From: Bifidobacterium breve
GTDB taxonomy: Bacteria; Actinomycetota; Thermoleophilia; Solirubrobacterales; Solirubrobacteraceae
Length of the DNA: 64,000 nt
Reading direction: 5' to 3'
Assembly (NCBI GenBank): GCA_945878865.1
Contig: CAMCUD010000005.1
Location: 62,001-126,000, forward strand
Of this stretch, positions 52,230 through 59,213 are shown one piece after another. Under the pieces are notes generated by a model. That model made no database searches. It was not told where the DNA came from and worked only from the letters and a program-made list of their open reading frames with translations. Each line of letters begins with the position of its first letter. Positions within the stretch are counted from its first letter, which is position 1. The position numbers and the translations under genes were made by a program.

Positions 52230-53359
52230 GCGCCGAGCGCCCTCGCGATGACCATCTGCTGAACCTCGTCGGTGCCCTCGCCGATCGTGAGGATCTTCGC
52301 GTCGCGGTAGAAGCGGCAGACCGGGTACTCCTCGATGAAGCCGTAGCCGCCGTGGATCTGCACGGCCTCCTCCGAGCACTTCACCGCGAGGCGGCCGGTC
52401 TTCAGCTTCGCCTGCGCCGCCGTCAGGGAGAAGTCCTCGCCCTGGTCCTTCAGCCACGCGGCCTTGTAGACGAGCAGCCGCGCGGCCTCGATCTCCGTCG
52501 CCATGTCCGCGAGCTTCGCCTGGATGGCCTGGAACTTCGAGATGGACTGCCCGAAGGCCTGGCGCTCCTTGGCGTAGGCCAGCGCCTCGTCGAGCGCGCC
52601 CTGCGCGAGGCCGACGCCCATCGCCGCGACGCCGATGCGGCCGATGTCGAGGATCTTCAGGAACTGCTTGAAGCCGCTTCCGCGCGGGCCGAGGAGGTGG
52701 TCCTCGGGGACCTCGCAGTCGGTGAACGTCAACGGCCGGGTGTCCGACGCGTTCCAGCCCATCTTGCGGTACGGCTCGCCCTGGTCGTAGCCCGGCGTGC
52801 CGTTGGGGACCAGGAGATTGGAGATCTCGCGCTCGCCCGTCTTCGCGGTGATGGCGACGACGCCGCTGATGTCCGTCCCGGCGTTCGTGATGAACTGCTT
52901 GGCGCCGTTGATGACCCACGTGCCGTCACGCAGCTCGGCGCGGGTCTTCGTGTTCCCCGCGTCGCTGCCGGCATCGGGCTCGGTCAGGCCGAACGCGCCG
53001 AGCACCTCGCCGCTGGTGAGCTTCGGCAGCCACTCGGCCTTCTGCTGCTCGGAGCCGAAGAGGTAGATCGGCTGGGTGCCGAGGCTCGTGTGCGCGCAGA
53101 GCGTGATCGCCACGGAGCTGTCGACGCGCGTGAGCTCCTCGACGGCCAGCGCGTAGGCGAGTGTGTCGCCGCCCGCGCCGCCGACCTCCTCGGGGAACGG
53201 GATGCCCATGAGCCCGAGCTCGCCGAGCTTCCTGACGATCTCGTACGGGAACGACTTCGTGCGATCGAGCTCCTCGGCGACGGGCGCCACCTCGCCGGTG
53301 GCGAAGTCGCGCACCGTCCGCTGGATGGCCTGGTGCTGGTCGGAGAGGGCGAAGAGCAT
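52226..53359 (-). CDS. liuA: Isovaleryl-CoA dehydrogenase-type acyl-CoA dehydrogenase
   Basis: 377 residues from ATG 53359. FGLTEPDAGSDAGNTKTRAE, KQFITNAGTDISGVVAITAK and QIHGGYGFIEEYPVCRFYRD are acyl-CoA dehydrogenase signatures; the C-terminal EGTDEVQQMVIARALG end is typical. Context with HMG-CoA lyase and methylcrotonyl-CoA carboxylase supports isovaleryl-CoA as substrate, with electrons passed to ETF. TACAGT (53371-53366 on the minus strand) lies six bases before the start, implying a leaderless operon mRNA. It is the first gene of the operon. Confidence 0.9.
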   Translation of the reverse strand: MLFALSDQHQAIQRTVRDFATGEVAPVAEELDRTKSFPYEIVRKLGELGLMGIPFPEEVGGAGGDTLAYALAVEELTRVDSSVAITLCAHTSLGTQPIYLFGSEQQKAEWLPKLTSGEVLGAFGLTEPDAGSDAGNTKTRAELRDGTWVINGAKQFITNAGTDISGVVAITAKTGEREISNLLVPNGTPGYDQGEPYRKMGWNASDTRPLTFTDCEVPEDHLLGPRGSGFKQFLKILDIGRIGVAAMGVGLAQGALDEALAYAKERQAFGQSISKFQAIQAKLADMATEIEAARLLVYKAAWLKDQGEDFSLTAAQAKLKTGRLAVKCSEEAVQIHGGYGFIEEYPVCRFYRDAKILTIGEGTDEVQQMVIARALGA

Positions 53360-53372
53360 GGCGGCACTGTAC

Positions 53373-53405
53373 CGAATGGTCGTTCGAACTTCGAATGACC
53401 ATTCG
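53373..53405. promoter_or_regulatory. Operator between liu operon and its TetR gene
   Basis: Arms of 15 bases (53373-53387 and 53391-53405) are reverse complements with one mismatch around ACT. Each arm itself contains a GAATGGTC/GACCATTC-like half-dyad, so two TetR dimers could bind side by side. The site covers the spacer and -35 area of the liu promoter. Confidence 0.65.
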
Positions 53406-53423
53406 ATACGGTGAACGGCGAGC

Positions 53424-54029
53424 ATGGCCACCCGCCCGACCCGACCCGCCCAGCGCGCCCGCTACGACGCGCGCCGCGACGACCTCGTCCGCGGCGCCGC
53501 CCGGGTCTTCGCCGAGCGCGGGTACGACCAGACGTCGATCCCCGAGCTCGCCGAGGCGCTCGGCCTGGGCACCGGCAGCCTCTACCACTACGTCCCGGGC
53601 AAGGAACAGCTGCTCATCGCCATCTGCGACCAGCTCATGGAGCCGCTGCTCGCACGCGTGGCCGAGCTGGACCAGCCCGACCCGGCGGCGCGACTGCGCG
53701 CGCTCGTCCGGCTGTGGGTCGCCCACGTCGTCGAGCACCGCGACCACATGCTCGTCTTCCAGCAGGAGCGCCACGTCATCGAGCACGGCGCGCAGTGGAA
53801 GTCCGTGCGGACGAGCCGCAAGCGGTTCGACCGGCTGCTCGAGGATCTGCTCGGCGAGGCCGGCGTGGCCGATCCGCAGCTCGCGCACTGGGCGCTGCTC
53901 GGGATGGTCAACCACACCGCGCAGTGGTTTCGCCCGCGCGGGTCGCGCACACCGCAGGAGATCGCCGACGGCTACGTCGACCTCGTCCTGCCCCCCACCC
54001 CGCCGAGCGTACGTCCTGCGGGGCCATAG
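53424..54029 (+). CDS. TetR family regulator of the leucine catabolism operon
   Basis: 201 residues. HTH: YDQTSIPELAEALGLGTGSLYHYVPGKEQLL; the effector domain has VWVAHVVEHRDHMLVF-like residues and LGMVNHTAQWFRPRGSRTPQEIADGYVDLVL, as in TetR regulators of acyl-CoA catabolism (KstR2/LiuR-like branch). It is divergent from liuA across the dyad at 53373 and probably represses the operon until an acyl-CoA binds. The last residues (SVRPAGP) and the stop are coded by REP copy C. Confidence 0.9.
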   Translation: MATRPTRPAQRARYDARRDDLVRGAARVFAERGYDQTSIPELAEALGLGTGSLYHYVPGKEQLLIAICDQLMEPLLARVAELDQPDPAARLRALVRLWVAHVVEHRDHMLVFQQERHVIEHGAQWKSVRTSRKRFDRLLEDLLGEAGVADPQLAHWALLGMVNHTAQWFRPRGSRTPQEIADGYVDLVLPPTPPSVRPAGP

Positions 54030-54052
54030 GCCCGGTGAACCAACGTTCACCC
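54001..54052. repeat. REP-like repeat, copy C
   Basis: Matches copy B closely: CGCCGAGCGTACGTC, TGCGGGGCC and the dyad GGTGAAC-CAAC-GTTCACC (54034-54051). CATAGG replaces CTGACC and creates the TAG stop of the TetR gene. Confidence 0.65.
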
Positions 54053-54059
54053 GGGCGCC

Positions 54060-54112
54060 GCCGGCGAGCGTATGTCCTGCGGGGCCCTGACCCCGGTGAA
54101 CCACCGTTCACC
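54060..54112. repeat. REP-like repeat, copy D
   Basis: GCGAGCGTATGTCCTGCGG, CCCTGACCCCGG and GGTGAAC-CACC-GTTCACC. It follows copy C by 7 bases and sits between convergent genes, 19 bases before the hydrolase stop. Confidence 0.65.
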
Positions 54113-54131
54113 GCGGTGGACGGGGCCGCGG

Positions 54132-55013
54132 TCAGCGCGGGGTGAGGCCGGTGCCGATCCAGTCGCTGATCAGCGCGTTGACGCGGCCGGGGTCCTCGAG
54201 CTGGAGGAAGTGCCCCACGCCCGGGACCTTTGCGAACCGGCTGCCGTCGGGCAGCGCCCCGATCGCGCGCTCGCCGAGCGCGGGATGGATGCAGCCGTCG
54301 TGCTCGCCGTGCAGATACAGCGCGGCGGCGCCCGCCCGGGTGCGCGCCAGGCGGCCGAACTCGCCCTGCAGCGTGTTGCGGTAGTAGCGCAGCGCGGCGC
54401 GGCGGTGCGCGCGGTCGGGCAGCGCGGCGAACAGATGGCGCAGGTCCTCCGACGCGTCGTAGCCCGGAGACCAGTCGCGCCACAGCTGGGGGATGACCCG
54501 GCCGAGCAGCCGCTCGCTGCCGGGGATCTGGTTGAAGCCCATGTACCAGCTCATCCGCAACTGGCGGAGGGTCAGGCGCGGCGGCGAGGGCTCGGCCAGC
54601 CCGGCGGGCGGCGGCACGGCCATCGCGACGTAGCGGGCGAAGCGCCCCGGCGCCGCCGCGGTCACCGCCCACGTCGCCACGGCGCCCCAGTCGTGGCCGA
54701 CGAGCACGGAGCGCGCGTCGCCGCCGAGCGCGTCGCGTAGCTCGATCGCGTCGCGGGCGAGGTTCGAGACGGCGTAGCGGTCGTCGGGCGCGAGCTCCGT
54801 CGGCGCGTACCCGCGGGAGAACGGCGCCACCGCGCGCCAGCCCTGCTCGGCCAGATGCGGGCCGAGATGCCGCCAGGTCCACGCGGTGTCCGGGTAGCCG
54901 TGCAGCAGCAGCGCGAGCGGCGCGCCCGGGTCGCCCCACTGCAGCGCTGCGAACGTCAGCCCGTTCGCGCGGACGCGCAGCTCCTGCGGGGCGGCGACCG
55001 CCACGGCGTTCAT
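54132..55013 (-). CDS. Alpha/beta hydrolase, epoxide-hydrolase type
   Basis: 293 residues. LLLHGYPDTAWTWRHLGPHL holds the HGYP oxyanion motif, VGHDWGAVATW the nucleophile Asp108 typical of epoxide hydrolases and haloalkane dehalogenases, and VPGVGHFLQLEDP the catalytic His. The cap domain (about 140-215) has SWYMGFNQIPGSERLL. It likely opens epoxides or cleaves a related ester in the cytoplasm. It overlaps the decapeptide-repeat gene upstream (ATGA), so they are co-translated. Confidence 0.88.
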   Translation of the reverse strand: MNAVAVAAPQELRVRANGLTFAALQWGDPGAPLALLLHGYPDTAWTWRHLGPHLAEQGWRAVAPFSRGYAPTELAPDDRYAVSNLARDAIELRDALGGDARSVLVGHDWGAVATWAVTAAAPGRFARYVAMAVPPPAGLAEPSPPRLTLRQLRMSWYMGFNQIPGSERLLGRVIPQLWRDWSPGYDASEDLRHLFAALPDRAHRRAALRYYRNTLQGEFGRLARTRAGAAALYLHGEHDGCIHPALGERAIGALPDGSRFAKVPGVGHFLQLEDPGRVNALISDWIGTGLTPR

Positions 55014-55843
55014 TCGGGCAGCTCCGGCTGGGTGCGCCGCCGGCCGCCGAGCCGCCCGGCGACGCGGCCGATCGGCAGGACCGCTTCGCGCAGCTCGCCG
55101 AGCGCGGGCTCGAGGCGCGTGAGCTGCTCGCCGATCGCGCCGACCTGCGTCTCGACGGAGTTCACGTGCGCAGGCAGCGCCGGCAGGTCACGCGTGGCGT
55201 CGGCCAGCGCCTGCAGCGCCTCCGTGACGTCGGCGAGCTTGCGCAGCGTCTCGTCGAGGCCACCGAGCTTCGTCAGCGTCTCGTCGAGGTCGGCGAGCCG
55301 CGCGAGCGTGTCGGGCAGCTCGCCGAGGCGCATGACGAGGCTGTCGTCGGCGAGCAGCTGGTCGACCGGGCCGCCGGGCGCGAAGAGCTGATCGAGGACG
55401 CCGCCGTCCTCGAGGATCCGGTCGAGCGTGCCGCCCTCCTCGGTGACGCGGTCCAGCGGCCCACCCTCCCCCGTGAGGCGGTCGACGGCCCCGCCCGGCG
55501 CGAACAGCCGGTCGAGCGGCCCACCGTCGATGAGCAGGCGGTCGACGATCCCGTCACGCTTGAGCAGGCGGTCGACCGGCCCGCCCGGCGCCATCGCGCG
55601 CCCGAGGGGCTTGTTGTCGCTCGTCAGCCGCGCGAGCTGCTCGAGACGGGCGAGCGGCCCGTCCTCGGCGGCGAGCCGGCCGAGCTGATCGATCGGCCCA
55701 CCCTCGGCGAGCACGATGCGAATGCGCTCTCCGTAGCCGCCGGCGCGGCGCCACGGGCCGTCCGGCGATCCGAGCGCGACCACGATCTCCGCGGCCGCGT
55801 ACGAGGCCCGCGCGGGAAGCGTGATGAGACCCAGGACGCCCAC
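55010..55843 (-). CDS. Decapeptide-repeat/coiled-coil protein of unknown function
   Basis: 277 residues from GTG 55843. After a short hydrophobic N-terminus (VLGLITLPARASYAAAEIVVAL, possibly membrane-peripheral), eight consecutive ten-residue units fit GGPLDRLxxx (with V, I, A or T at the third and fourth places, D-R or D-Q at five and six), spanning about residues 90-170. A leucine-heptad region follows (LARLADLDETLTKLGGLDETLRKL, about 180-260), likely a coiled coil. The repeats should form a regular solenoid. No known family fits; it is co-translated with the epoxide-hydrolase-like gene. Confidence 0.8.
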   Translation of the reverse strand: MGVLGLITLPARASYAAAEIVVALGSPDGPWRRAGGYGERIRIVLAEGGPIDQLGRLAAEDGPLARLEQLARLTSDNKPLGRAMAPGGPVDRLLKRDGIVDRLLIDGGPLDRLFAPGGAVDRLTGEGGPLDRVTEEGGTLDRILEDGGVLDQLFAPGGPVDQLLADDSLVMRLGELPDTLARLADLDETLTKLGGLDETLRKLADVTEALQALADATRDLPALPAHVNSVETQVGAIGEQLTRLEPALGELREAVLPIGRVAGRLGGRRRTQPELPE

Positions 55844-55887
55844 GCGCCAACCGTACCGACGACCCGCGCCGCGCGCCGCACCCGGCG

Positions 55888-56466
55888 TCACGCCGGGGCG
55901 CGGATCCCCTCGAGGACGAGCGCGGCAAGCGCGTCGTAGGCGTCGGCGTCGTGCAGTCCCGTCGCGCCGCGGACCGCGCCCGTCTGGATGCGCTGCATCG
56001 TCGACGCGGTGACGTCGGCGACGAACGCGGTGTCGACCTCGCGGAACTCGCCGGCCCGGACGCCCTCGGTGAGGATGTCACGCACGCGCCCGGCGGCCAG
56101 CTCGGTGTTGCGCTCGTAGACCTCGCGCGCCGCCGCGTGGGCCCCGAGGTCCTCCATGAACGCCGCAGAGGCGGGTCGCAGCTCGCGGCCGATCGCGCGC
56201 AGGTAGGCCTCCAGCCGCGCGGTCGCCGACGCCGCCGACGCCGTGCGCGCCTCCACGGCGTCGGTCGAGGTGCGGAAGAAGTGGCGGACGACGTTGACCG
56301 TCACCTGCTCCTTCGTCTGCCCGAGCGCGTAGAGGGTTGTCTTCGAGCAGCGCAGCCGCGCCGCGAGGTCGGCGAGCGTGAACTGGCGGAAGCCCTCGGC
56401 GAGGAACAGCGCGAGCAGGCCGTCGAGCAGCTCCTCGCGGCGGGTCGTCGTGGCACTCGCGGGCAC
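55888..56466 (-). CDS. TetR/AcrR family regulator of the acyl-CoA locus
   Basis: 192 residues from GTG 56466 (ATG 56478 would add four residues). HTH: RQFTLADLAARLRCSKTTLYALGQTKEQV. The effector domain is of the common acyl-CoA-linked type (TASTMQRIQTGAVRG). TATGCT (56479-56474 on the minus strand) lies seven bases before the GTG, suggesting a leaderless transcript. It is divergent from an acyl-CoA dehydrogenase gene across a 26-bp operator. Confidence 0.88.
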   Translation of the reverse strand: MPASATTTRREELLDGLLALFLAEGFRQFTLADLAARLRCSKTTLYALGQTKEQVTVNVVRHFFRTSTDAVEARTASAASATARLEAYLRAIGRELRPASAAFMEDLGAHAAAREVYERNTELAAGRVRDILTEGVRAGEFREVDTAFVADVTASTMQRIQTGAVRGATGLHDADAYDALAALVLEGIRAPA

Positions 56467-56489
56467 GCCGCTCAGCATAGACCCCGAGC

Positions 56490-56515
56490 AGTACCGCAGA
56501 ACGTCCTGTGGTACT
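56490..56515. promoter_or_regulatory. Operator between tetR and acyl-CoA dehydrogenase genes
   Basis: AGTACCGCAG (56490-56499) and CTGTGGTACT (56506-56515) form a dyad with one mismatch around a six-base centre. It begins 12 bases before the ATG of the TetR gene and ends 9 before the dehydrogenase start. Confidence 0.6.
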
Positions 56516-56524
56516 ACTGCCGGT

Positions 56525-57670
56525 ATGCCCGCCGATCGCAGCCTGGTCTCCCCGGACGCCGCGGAGGTCATCGCCCTCGCGCGCGACTTCGCCCGCGACG
56601 AGCTCGCCCCGCGCGCCGCCGAGGCCGAGGAGCACGAGCAGTTCCCGCGCGAACTGGTCCGCCGGCTCGGCGAGCTCGGCTTCCTGGGCATCAGCTATCC
56701 GGAGGAGCTCGGCGGCGGCGGCCAGCCGTTCGAGACGTACCTCCAGGCGCTCGAGGAGCTCGCCGGCGCGTGGGCGAGCGTCGCGCTCGCCGTCAGCGTG
56801 CACGCGATCACGTGCTTCCCGCTGGCGAACTTCGGCACCGTCGAGCAGCAGCGCCGCTGGCTGCCCGACATGCTCGGCGGCCAGCTCCTCGGCGGCTACT
56901 GCCTGTCCGAGCCGCACGCCGGCAGCGACCCCGCCGCCCTGCGCACCACCGCGCGCCGCGACGGCGGCGACTACGTCATCACCGGCACGAAGGCGTGGGT
57001 CACCCACGGCGGCCACGCCGACTACTACACGCTGTTCGCCCGTACCTCGGACGACGGCAGCCGCGGCATCTCCTGCTTCCTCGTCCCCGCCGACGCCGAC
57101 GGCCTGCACGTCCATCCGCCCGAGCGCAAGATGGGCCTCACCGGCTCGACGACCGCGACGATCGACTGCGACGAGGTGCGTGTCGGCGCCGACCGCCTCA
57201 TCGGCGACGAGGGCAAGGGGCTCTCGATCGCGCTCGCCGCGCTGGACTCCGGCCGCCTCGGCATCGCCGCGATCGCGGTCGGCGTCGCGCAGGCCGCGCT
57301 CGACCACGCCGTCGCCTACGCCAAGACGCGCGAGACGTTCGGCAAGCCGATCATCGAGCACCAGGGGCTCGGCTTCCTGCTCGCCGACATGGCCGCCGCG
57401 GTGCTGCCCGCGCGCGCGACGACCCTGGAGGCCGCCCGCCGGCGCGACCGCGGACTGCCCTACGCGCGCGAGGCGTCGATCGCCAAGCTCGTCGCCACCG
57501 ACGCGGCGATGCAGGTGACGACCGACGCCGTGCAGGTCCTCGGCGGCGCCGGCTACACGCGCGACTTCCCCGTCGAGCGGCTCATGCGCGAGGCGAAGGT
57601 CATGCAGATCTTCGAGGGAACGAACCAGATCCAGCGGCTGGTCATCGCCCGCCATCTCGCGGCGGAGTGA
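56525..57670 (+). CDS. Acyl-CoA dehydrogenase
   Basis: 381 residues from ATG 56525. YCLSEPHAGSDPAALRTTAR, KAWVTHGGHADYYTLFAR, VQVLGGAGYTRDFPVERLMR and MQIFEGTNQIQRLVIARHL are classic; the Glu in FEGTNQ is the catalytic base of the short/medium-chain branch. It oxidises an acyl-CoA with FAD. The enoyl-CoA hydratase follows 23 bases downstream and both are probably controlled by the divergent TetR. Confidence 0.93.
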   Translation: MPADRSLVSPDAAEVIALARDFARDELAPRAAEAEEHEQFPRELVRRLGELGFLGISYPEELGGGGQPFETYLQALEELAGAWASVALAVSVHAITCFPLANFGTVEQQRRWLPDMLGGQLLGGYCLSEPHAGSDPAALRTTARRDGGDYVITGTKAWVTHGGHADYYTLFARTSDDGSRGISCFLVPADADGLHVHPPERKMGLTGSTTATIDCDEVRVGADRLIGDEGKGLSIALAALDSGRLGIAAIAVGVAQAALDHAVAYAKTRETFGKPIIEHQGLGFLLADMAAAVLPARATTLEAARRRDRGLPYAREASIAKLVATDAAMQVTTDAVQVLGGAGYTRDFPVERLMREAKVMQIFEGTNQIQRLVIARHLAAE

Positions 57671-57693
57671 CGGCAGCGCATACGGTTGCGCGC

Positions 57694-58440
57694 ATGTCCT
57701 CGGAACTGACGCTCGACCTCCGCGACGGCCTGGCCGTCATGACCCTCCGCGCGCCCGAACGCCGCAACGCCCTGAGCGCGGTGATGGCCGAGGAGATGAT
57801 CGACGCGTGTGAGACCATCGACGCGGACGAGCGCATCGGCGCGGTCGTCGTCACCGGCGAAGGCCCGTACTTCTGCGCCGGCGGCGACCGCGCCCAGCTG
57901 GCGGCCGCGGGCGAGGATCCGGCCGAGCCGTCCCGCTTCCACGGGCTCGGCCGCGTGTACCGCGCGTTCGCCCGGGTCGGCGAGCTCCAGCCGCCGACGA
58001 TCGCCGCGATCCGCGGCGGCGCGGTGGGCGCGGGGATGAACCTCGCGCTGGCGACCGACCTTCGCGTCGTCGCCGAGGACGCCAAGCTGTTCTCCGGGTT
58101 CCTGCCGATCGGCCTGCATCCGGGCGGCGGCCACTCCCATCTGCTCAGCCGCCTCGTCGGCCGCGAGACGGCGAACGCGATGGAGCTCTTCGGCGTGCGC
58201 CTGACCGGGACCGAAGCGGTCGAGCGCGGGCTGGCATGGACGGCGGTGCCCGCCGAGGAGGTCGACGACGTCGCGTTCGAGCTGGCGAAGGTCCCCGCCG
58301 CCGATCCCGAGCTGGCGCGGCTGACGGCGCGGTCCATGCGGACGATCGCCGGCCCGCCCGCGGTGTCGTGGCCCGCGGCGCTGGAGCTCGAGCGGGCGTC
58401 GCAGATGTGGTCGCTGCGCCGGAAGGACCTGGCCGGTTGA
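57694..58440 (+). CDS. Enoyl-CoA hydratase/isomerase family protein
   Basis: 248 residues. FCAGGDRAQLAAAG and RGGAVGAGMNLALATDLRVV form the oxyanion hole of the crotonase fold. In the usual FGQPE...PGAGGT region it reads SGFLPIGLHPGGGHSHLLSR, so the first catalytic Glu appears replaced by Gly, while the Glu of NAMELFG (second position) is kept; hydratase activity may be changed, and an isomerase or hydrolase role is possible. It follows the acyl-CoA dehydrogenase. It might also serve the leucine operon, which lacks its own hydratase. Confidence 0.88.
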   Translation: MSSELTLDLRDGLAVMTLRAPERRNALSAVMAEEMIDACETIDADERIGAVVVTGEGPYFCAGGDRAQLAAAGEDPAEPSRFHGLGRVYRAFARVGELQPPTIAAIRGGAVGAGMNLALATDLRVVAEDAKLFSGFLPIGLHPGGGHSHLLSRLVGRETANAMELFGVRLTGTEAVERGLAWTAVPAEEVDDVAFELAKVPAADPELARLTARSMRTIAGPPAVSWPAALELERASQMWSLRRKDLAG

Positions 58441-58562
58441 CGCTCGCGTTCTGGACGCACGGTCGAGCTTTGGACCCGTTTCTGGGAAGGGCCTGAGCGG
58501 CCGGCTGGGACACCCGTCCGCTGCCCTTGGGCCTCGGGGGTCGCGGGCCGCAGAGTGCACGT

Positions 58563-59213
58563 GTGGTCCGCCGTCTCACCGTCGTCTTCAGCCTGCTCGT
58601 CCTCGCGCTCGCCGCGGCGCCCGTCGCTGCGGCGCACGACGACGCCCGGTGGGACGACTGGCGCCCCTCACACGAGGACGACAGCTACACCGACGAGACC
58701 GAAGGCGACGGCGCCTGGTTCGACGATGTCGAAGACAGCGGCGACGCGCTGCCCGAACCGGACACGCCTGCGCCCGACCCCGACCCGCAGCCGGCCCCGC
58801 CATCATCCGGGCTGAACGGCGTGCCGTACCGCACGCTCATCCTGCGCTACGCCAAGCAACGGGGCCTCGACCCGGCGTTCGTCGCGGCGATCGTGCGCGC
58901 CGAGTCGAGCTTCAACCCGCGTGCGCGCTCCCCCGTCGGCGCGCGCGGGCTCATGCAGCTCATGCCCGCGACGGCCCGCGGGATGGGCGCGTCCGTCGCG
59001 AAGCTCTACGACCCCGAGACGAGCATCCGCTTTGGCACGCTCTACCTCACGCACGTGCGTGCGGTCGTCGGGCGCAGCACCCGCCTGATCGCCGCCGGCT
59101 ACAACGCGGGCCCGGGCGCGGTCAAGCAGTACGGCGGGGTGCCGCCATACGCCGAGACGCAGGCGTACGTCCGCCGGGTCGCCGCCTTCCACGCCGCATA
59201 CCGCACCCGATGA
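58563..59213 (+). CDS. Secreted lytic transglycosylase (SLT type)
   Basis: 216 residues from GTG 58563. A signal peptide (VVFSLLVLALAAAPVAAA) is followed by a long acidic linker (about 25-80, DDARWDDWRPSHEDD and a run of Pro/Asp) and an SLT domain with catalytic Glu114 in VRAESSFNPRARSPVGARGL, MQLMPATA and YNAGPGAV. It cleaves the glycan strand of peptidoglycan. It overlaps the CHAP gene by 4 bases (ATGA), so the two are made together. The 58441-58562 gap before it shows no gene. Confidence 0.9.
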   Translation: MVRRLTVVFSLLVLALAAAPVAAAHDDARWDDWRPSHEDDSYTDETEGDGAWFDDVEDSGDALPEPDTPAPDPDPQPAPPSSGLNGVPYRTLILRYAKQRGLDPAFVAAIVRAESSFNPRARSPVGARGLMQLMPATARGMGASVAKLYDPETSIRFGTLYLTHVRAVVGRSTRLIAAGYNAGPGAVKQYGGVPPYAETQAYVRRVAAFHAAYRTR

